Part shown: one piece after another, positions 54,734 through 60,000 of the stretch
Layout: the number at the start of each line of letters is the position of its first letter
Position numbering within the stretch: the first letter of the stretch is position 1
Source: Bolinopsis microptera
Taxonomy: Eukaryota > Ctenophora > Tentaculata > Lobata > Bolinopsidae
DNA: 60,000 nt
Direction of reading: 5' to 3'
NCBI RefSeq assembly: GCF_026151205.1
Contig: NC_087076.1
Location: 2,181,692-2,241,691, forward strand
Made by a program: the position numbers and the translations under genes
The notes under the pieces: generated by a model
What the model was told of the DNA's origin: nothing
The model's database searches: none
Seen by the model: only the letters and a program-made list of their open reading frames with translations

Positions 54734-55012
54734 CACCGTATATTTGACTGAAGCGTATGATCAGGACATTAATACTTGGATTAATCACAACAGTGATTTC
54801 TCTCCGTGGAGACAGAGGTGCGAGAAAAAACATTGTTGATATAAACAGTCTAGATCTTAACTTGGAGCCACAAGGCCAAGGGTAATTTTTAATTGTTAAG
54901 GGAATTTTTTGAATTCTTAAAGGGTTGATTTTATATAGGGTCATTGCTATATTATTATGTGTATATTGTTTGAATAGTTTTATATACATTAATACTTGGA
55001 TTACAGAACTTG

Positions 55013-55497
55013 AAGAAGCCTCCAGCTGTGATGAGTCAGAGCCGGAAACTGCATTGACAGAACAGAGGTTGGAAAAGGTTGTCGAGAGTGCTGTATCAGA
55101 AGAGGACCGCAGTATGAATCTTGTCATCTTTTGTTTAAAGGAGACAGATGGTGAGAAACTATCCGATAAAGTAGACAAACTGTTTCAACAGATGGAAGTG
55201 AAACCACGCTTTGAAGCTGTCATGATTGGAAGGAGATCAGCCAACAAGACCAGACCTGTCAAATTATTGTTCATGCATTCCAACAATGTTCATGAGATAT
55301 TACTGAAATCGAAGGACTTGAGATCTGAGACTGAGTCAGCATCACAGAACTGTTTTCATTCTCCAGATCGGTCACCTGAATTATGAATAGTAAGCCCGAC
55401 ACCATCTGCTCGTATTGGAGATGAAACAAAAGGCAAAAGACGATTTGAATAGACGCTATTATGTCAGAAGTGGTATTATATGTTGTGAGGACAAGAT
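55013..55497 (+). pseudogene. LINE ORF1-like fragment, paralogue of 49325-49915
   Basis: SAVSEEDRSMNLVIFCLKET then an AVMIGRR...RPVKLLFMHSNNVHEILLKS pattern, ending SPDRSPEL and stop (55384-55386). The family normally continues as a basic tail, which reappears in another frame at 55415-55497 (MEMKQKAKDDLNRRYYVRSG). Hence a frameshifted relic. It ends about 180 bp before the start of the small host gene. Confidence 0.75.
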
Positions 55498-55677
55498 CTT
55501 GATTATTGATTTAAATTATTTTCGACACGACAGTGTCATATTCATTTTCATGCTAGCCTTTATCACTCACCCTTTAGAGCCGCATTTGGGCGGGATATAA
55601 GCACCTTATTTTATTTCATTTCATTAATAGTTTTAATATTCATTTTAATATTCATTAAATCATTATTAGTTAAAATC

Positions 55678-57113
55678 ATGGGAGGACATGGATTACCGAT
55701 GCCAAAGGGGCCAATGAATATTGATCCTCTGATGTGGACAAAAGGACTCAGCAGATTCACTAAACACGCTCTCAAGCACGATAAAGGGGTATTTACATTA
55801 TTTTAACATGAAACGTTTTGCAACATTATCCAATTCAGATTATTGATGCCAGAGATATATCGAGTGACAAGTTATTGTTTTCTCAATCACAATATTGCTG
55901 GCCAGAGAAAAGTGATCATTAGGGCAGGAACCGAGAGTGCCCAATGTCATGACAATTTTACGACAAGATGTGACAATATGTGCCAATATATGACAATATA
56001 CGACAATATTTGACACATGACAATATACGACAAGATTTGACAATATATGACACTATAATATGACAATATATGACAATATATGACAGTATACGACAAGATT
56101 GACAAAATGTGACAAACCGTGGGAAAATGGGCACTCTCAGTTCCTGCCCTCATTATAAAATATACAAATAGTTTTTGGAATTCACTTTCCAATACCACTA
56201 TAGTGGTATAGCACTATGATTGATTAATTTTGCAAGCTCTTATAGAATTTTACCAGGACTGCAAATTTGGAGGTTATCTTCATCTGGCTTTAGAGATGCA
56301 ACATGTATAGTTTTGACGGATTTGATAATTTGTGTAGGTTTATGAGGTTAAAACCACGTAGAAAAAAAAACTGCAACAAAATGAAAAGTCACTCCGCTTC
56401 GGCTCAAAATATAATCTCAGTTTAGAATTAAGGCCTGTTTCGCTAAACTATTCGATCATACTACAATCTCAGTTTTTACAGAACTGCTTTTCATTGCTCT
56501 GTTAAGTGTTATCGAAAAAACTAAAATGAAAATGATCAGTTTTCTCTGGCCCACCTTGTAGAATGTAGAATGTAGATACAACTTCTGGACAAATTAAAGA
56601 TTCACATCACGATTATCAGTGTCAAGCTTCCTTGTGTATTTTATTGATAACAGCCACTATTTTCAGCTCTGGATGATCGTTGCTCCCACTATCGCCTGCT
56701 TCGCCTACGCTTTTGGTATGATCGGCAAGAAGATCCTCAACGATCCTAACATCATGTGAGTCCCTTCGAAAATAAGTTTGCCGGAATAATCATTATTAAC
56801 TTTGACTCATCGTTAGAAACACTTCACGGGTGAATGTAACCTTTTTTATAGTCACAATTTTCAGCAAAGCCGAGACTGCAAAATTATTACAAACGTAAAA
56901 CACTGAATTCTTCTAAATTTAGATAAAATAAGGAGCAAGAAATGAAATGACAATTGTTCATACTAAGTTCGTCTAGCTAGGTGCTGATAGTCTAGCTGAT
57001 AGTCTAGCTAGGTGCTGATAGTGATTATACCACTGTATTTCAGCATTCCTCTTCCCTGGGTGGATCCCCAACGTTATGAGAACAACTTCGACAGGGACGC
57101 CACTAAAATGCTC
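55678..57113 (+). CDS. Small single-pass membrane protein, partial; possibly NDUFA4-like
   Basis: Exons 55678-55788, 56667-56755 and 57044-57113 join in phase (0, 2, 0) and give 90 residues before a GTAAGT donor. The last exon is not found in the window. The sequence starts MGGHGLPMPKGPMNIDPLMW. A hydrophobic helix, LWMIVAPTIACFAYAFGMIG, is followed by KKILNDPNIMIPLPWVDPQR and YENNFDRDATKML. The layout (lysine/histidine-rich start, one helix, then D/N-P and P-W motifs) resembles NDUFA4/COXFA4-type subunits of mitochondrial complex IV, but identity is weak and other small respiratory-chain subunits are possible. Intron 1 holds a MITE. Intron 3 leads into the palindromic transposon cluster. Confidence 0.6.
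55921..56150. mobile_element. MITE with 24-bp inverted ends and internal TATGACAA array
   Basis: AGGGCAGGAACCGAGAGTGC then CCA at the left is inverted as TGGGCACTCTCAGTTCCTGC then CCT at the right. CATT stands on both sides (55917-55920 and 56151-56154). The centre is about 13 degenerate copies of 'tatgacaata' / 'tacgacaaga'. It lies in intron 1 of the small gene. Confidence 0.82.
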
Positions 57114-57139
57114 GTAAGTAAACTTTATCAAGTTTACTT

Positions 57140-57300
57140 CTTAATTGGGTAATATCGTGAATATATTCGAATATATTCGGTCGACCAAATCTTTGAATAT
57201 TCGGTCACTGAATACCAATTCACCAAATATATTCGGTCGACCGAATCATCAAATAATCAGTCACCGACTATATTCGGTTGACCGAATCTTTGAAGGGAGC
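57140..57300. repeat. GGTCGACCGAATATATTC short inverted/tandem repeats
   Basis: Multiple copies of 'tattcggtcgaccgaat' and 'ttcggtcactgaat', partly palindromic. The same block appears inverted at 59280-59430, so it is the outer part of the palindrome arms. Confidence 0.8.
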
Positions 57301-58171
57301 AGGACTATTGAGCGGTGGACTGTTGAGCGTAGGACTGTAGGTCGGTGAAGGTCGGAAGTAGGACTGTAGAGCGGTGTCAAATCGCCAGGGTAGGACTCTA
57401 GAGCGGCCGCCCTTATAGATCTCACAACATGAGGACTTTAGAGCGGTACGATCCTAAAATGAGGACTGTAGAGCGGCAGTGGCGTAACATTGCCTGTTGG
57501 CGCCCCCCTGCCGAAAAAAGCGCCCCCCTGTTGGCGCCCCCTCCCCTTTTGGTGCCCCTCCCTAAAATTGAACAAGTTAGGTAATTTTAAAGAATACGCC
57601 GGTAAAATCTGTAAAAAAGTGTGTATCTAGAGCAAAACGCGCAGTTTTGCTAGTACTTTAGTTAAGTTTTCGAAATTGTCCCACATTCAAACGACGATTT
57701 GGCGCCCCCCTAAGACGGCGCCCCCCTGCACAGCGGGGTCAGCAGGGCCTTTCGTTACGCCACTGTAGAGCGGTGGACTGTTGAGCGGTGGACTGTAGGC
57801 CGGTGAAGGTCGGAAGTAGGACTGTAGAGCGGCCCTCCCTTATAGATCCCATAACATGAGGACTCTAGAGCGGTACCCTCCTATAACATGAGGACTCTAT
57901 AGCGGTTGAAAATTTGAAGATTGAACACTCAACGAAGCTAAGTTATACATTGTAACTCGTGATTGATTATGGTCATGACATTCTAGGATGATAACTTTAT
58001 TAAAGAGTCATGGAGTTAATGAACATTTTCATTTACTTATTATAAATATTTCATTACTAATATTATAGTGTAACTTAATTTAAGATTATTGGTCGGTCTC
58101 AACGTCTTCCAAATGATTGAAATATTCCCCTGCTACTCGAAAATGTAAAACGTGTCTTCGGTATTTTAGTG
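57168..58171 (+). mobile_element. Left arm (~1 kb) of a large palindromic element
   Basis: It contains repeated words 'aggactgtagagcgg', 'ggactgttgagcgg' and 'aacatgaggactctagagcg', then an AT-rich unique part ending 'cttcggtattttagtg'. The reverse complement of the whole arm is found at 58404-59407. No transposase is visible in any frame. It carries a nested 289-bp MITE. Confidence 0.9.
57477..57765 (+). mobile_element. hAT-type MITE (289 bp) with 8-bp TSD, left-arm copy
   Basis: TAGAGCGG at 57469-57476 and 57766-57773. Ends CAGTGGCGTAAC and GTTACGCCACTG. The interior is rich in GGCGCCCCCC blocks and holds a short AT part (aaaaagtgtgtatctagagc). The empty target is preserved at 59609-59616. 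Confidence 0.95.
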
Positions 58172-58403
58172 GAAGTAGCAACCGTCCACCACTGCTGTGA
58201 TATTTATACCATACCTTTGAAATCCTAACATTATATCGCACTGCGACGGGATCTGATCTGAATCAGTCCCGTCACCAGATTGATGAACATGAGATATCCT
58301 TAGTAGGCGCTAAAGCGACACGCGATGCGATCCTCATTCCTAAATGATCTGCACGAACTTGATCGGTACTCTGCTTAGCGAAATCACATTGATACGAACA
58401 GTT
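58172..58403. other. Unique spacer of the palindrome (232 bp)
   Basis: A loop region without repeats of the arm sequence. It holds a small inverted word 'gacgggatctgatctgaatc' / 'agtcccgtc' and no coding frame. Confidence 0.75.
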
Positions 58404-59407
58404 CACTAAAATACCAAAGACACGTTTTACATTTTCGAGTAGCAGGGGAATATTTCAATCATTTGGAAGACGTTGAGACCGACCAATAATCTTAAATTAA
58501 GTTACACTATAATATTAGTAATGAAATATTTATAATAAGTAAATGAAAATGTTCATTAACTCCATGACTCTTTAATAAAGTTATCATCCTAGAATGTCAT
58601 GACCATAATCAATCACGAGTTACAATGTATAACTTAGCTTCGTTGAGTGTTCAATCTTCAAATTTTCAACCGCTATAGAGTCCTCATGTTATAGGAGGGT
58701 ACCGCTCTAGAGTCCTCATGTTATGGGATCTATAAGGGAGGGCCGCTCTACAGTCCTACTTCCGACCTTCACCGGCCTACAGTCCACCGCTCAACAGTCC
58801 ACCGCTCTACAGTGGCGTAACGAAAGGCCCTGCTGACCCCGCTGTGCAGGGGGGCGCCGTCTTAGGGGGGCGCCAAATCGTCGTTTGAATGTGGGACAAT
58901 TTCGAAAACTTAACTAAAGTACTAGCAAAACTGCGCGTTTTGCTCTAGATACACACTTTTTTACAGATTTTACCGGCGTATTCTTTAAAATTACCTAACT
59001 TGTTCAATTTTAGGGAGGGGCACCAAAAGGGGAGGGGGCGCCAACAGGGGGGCGCTTTTTTCGGCAGGGGGGCGCCAACAGGCAATGTTACGCCACTGCC
59101 GCTCTACAGTCCTCATTTTAGGATCGTACCGCTCTAAAGTCCTCATGTTGTGAGATCTATAAGGGCGGCCGCTCTAGAGTCCTACCCTGGCGATTTGACA
59201 CCGCTCTACAGTCCTACTTCCGACCTTCACCGACCTACAGTCCTACGCTCAACAGTCCACCGCTCAATAGTCCTGCTCCCTTCAAAGATTCGGTCAACCG
59301 AATATAGTCGGTGACTGATTATTTGATGATTCGGTAGACCGAATATATTCGGTGATTCGGTATTTGGTTACCGAATATTCAAAGATTTGGTCAACCGAAT
59401 ATATTCG
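58404..59407 (-). mobile_element. Right arm (~1 kb) of the palindrome
   Basis: The near-identical reverse complement of 57168-58171 with the same length. Differences are concentrated in the outer GGTCGACC part. It carries the MITE at the mirrored position. Confidence 0.9.
58810..59098 (-). mobile_element. hAT-type MITE (289 bp), right-arm copy
   Basis: CCGCTCTA at 58802-58809 and 59099-59106 is the inverted form of the left-arm target duplication. Length and sequence mirror 57477-57765, so both arms derive from one MITE-bearing ancestor. Confidence 0.95.
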
Positions 59408-59429
59408 ATAATTCGGTGACCGAATATTC

Positions 59430-60000
59430 AAAGAGGCTGTAGGACTATTGAGCGGAGGACTGTTGAGCGTAGGACTGTAGGTCGGTGAAGGTCGGCAGTA
59501 GGACTGTAGAGCGGTGTCAAATCGCCAGGGTAGGACTCTAGAGCGGCCACCCTTATAGATCTCACAACATGAGGACTTTAGAGCGATACGATCCTAAAAT
59601 GAGGACTGTAGAGCGGTGGACTGTTGAGCGGTGGACTGTAGGCCGGTGAAGGTCGGAAGTAGGACTGTAGAGCGGCCCTCCCTTATAGATCCCATAACAT
59701 GAGGACTCTAGAGCGGTACCCTCCTATAACATGAGGACTCTATAGCGGTTGAAAATTTGAAGATTGAACACTCAACGAAGCTAAGTTATACATTGTAACT
59801 CGTGATTGATTATGGTCATGACATTCTAGGATGATAACTTTATTAAAGAGTCATGGAGTTAATGAACATTTTCATTTACTTATTATAAATATTTCATTAC
59901 TAATATTATAGTGTAACTTAATTTAAGATTATTGGTCGGTCTCAACGTCTTCCAAATGATTGAAATATTCCCCTGCTACTCGAAAATGTAAAACGTGTCT
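59430..60000 (+). mobile_element. Third, direct copy of the arm, without the MITE, running off the window
   Basis: It follows the left arm from 'ggactattgagcgg' through 'cgaaaatgtaaaacgtgtct', but at 59609-59616 shows a single TAGAGCGG where the arms hold the 289-bp insertion. Small differences from the left arm (for example gagcgatacg against gagcggtacg). Confidence 0.92.

Noticed and set aside
57390-57415. TCTAGAGCGGCCGC, resembling an XbaI-NotI cloning linker, as if vector contamination
   Set aside because: It is one variant of the element's own repeated TAGAGCGG words, recurs with point differences in all three arm copies and has no vector sequence around it.
1-60000. tRNA, rRNA or other structural RNA genes
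   Set aside because: Scanning by eye for A/B-box pairs and conserved rRNA cores found nothing convincing. A covariance-model search would be needed to exclude small RNAs.

Overview
The window is animal nuclear DNA. It is AT-rich, with protein-coding exons split by canonical GT-AG introns and a very high density of small transposons, foldback elements and minisatellites. There is no prokaryotic gene organisation. The species cannot be named from the sequence. The tropomyosin has extended, unusual N-termini and the retroelement types are typical of invertebrates, so I infer a non-vertebrate animal, possibly an early-branching one such as a cnidarian (low confidence).

Three host genes can be assembled exon by exon with matching intron phases. 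(1) Tropomyosin lies on the minus strand, 19786 to 5682. It has two alternative first exons, six common exons and two equal-length alternative last exons, giving 285 or 286 residues, close to the classical 284. A third possible last exon (8491-8813) is phase-compatible but unlike any tropomyosin end I know. (2) An IFRD1/IFRD2 (interferon-related developmental regulator) orthologue lies on the minus strand, 48611 to 29155. It has 12 exons totalling 1296 nt and 431 residues. Its introns hold most of the mobile DNA of the window. (3) A small plus-strand gene starts at 55678 and has at least three exons. It encodes a one-pass membrane protein loosely like NDUFA4, and it runs into a transposon cluster before its last exon is seen.

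Layout: 1-5200 is degenerate repeats and nested miniature elements. 5682-19786 is tropomyosin. 19787-29154 is intergenic, with four minisatellites and one MITE. 29155-48611 is IFRD. Its introns 9 and 11 carry GC-rich and splice-site-bearing minisatellites. Intron 7 carries a LINE with ORF1 and ORF2 inside a larger inverted-repeat structure plus several foldbacks. Intron 3 carries a Tc1/mariner remnant. 48612-55600 holds dead retroelement pieces (an endonuclease/RT pseudogene and two ORF1-like fragments) and nested MITEs. 55678-57113 holds the small gene. 57168-60000 is a palindrome with arms of about 1 kb plus a third direct copy.

The best candidates for undescribed biology are four. First, the IFRD exon 11 splice donor is the first unit of a 41-bp array in which almost every unit carries two consensus 5' splice sites. 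Second, a G-rich minisatellite begins next to the exon 9 donor and has been copied, with its flank, into the intron 11 array. Third, tropomyosin has a duplicated-unit candidate terminal exon. Fourth, the terminal palindrome carries the same 289-bp hAT-type MITE in both arms, while the third copy preserves the empty target site.
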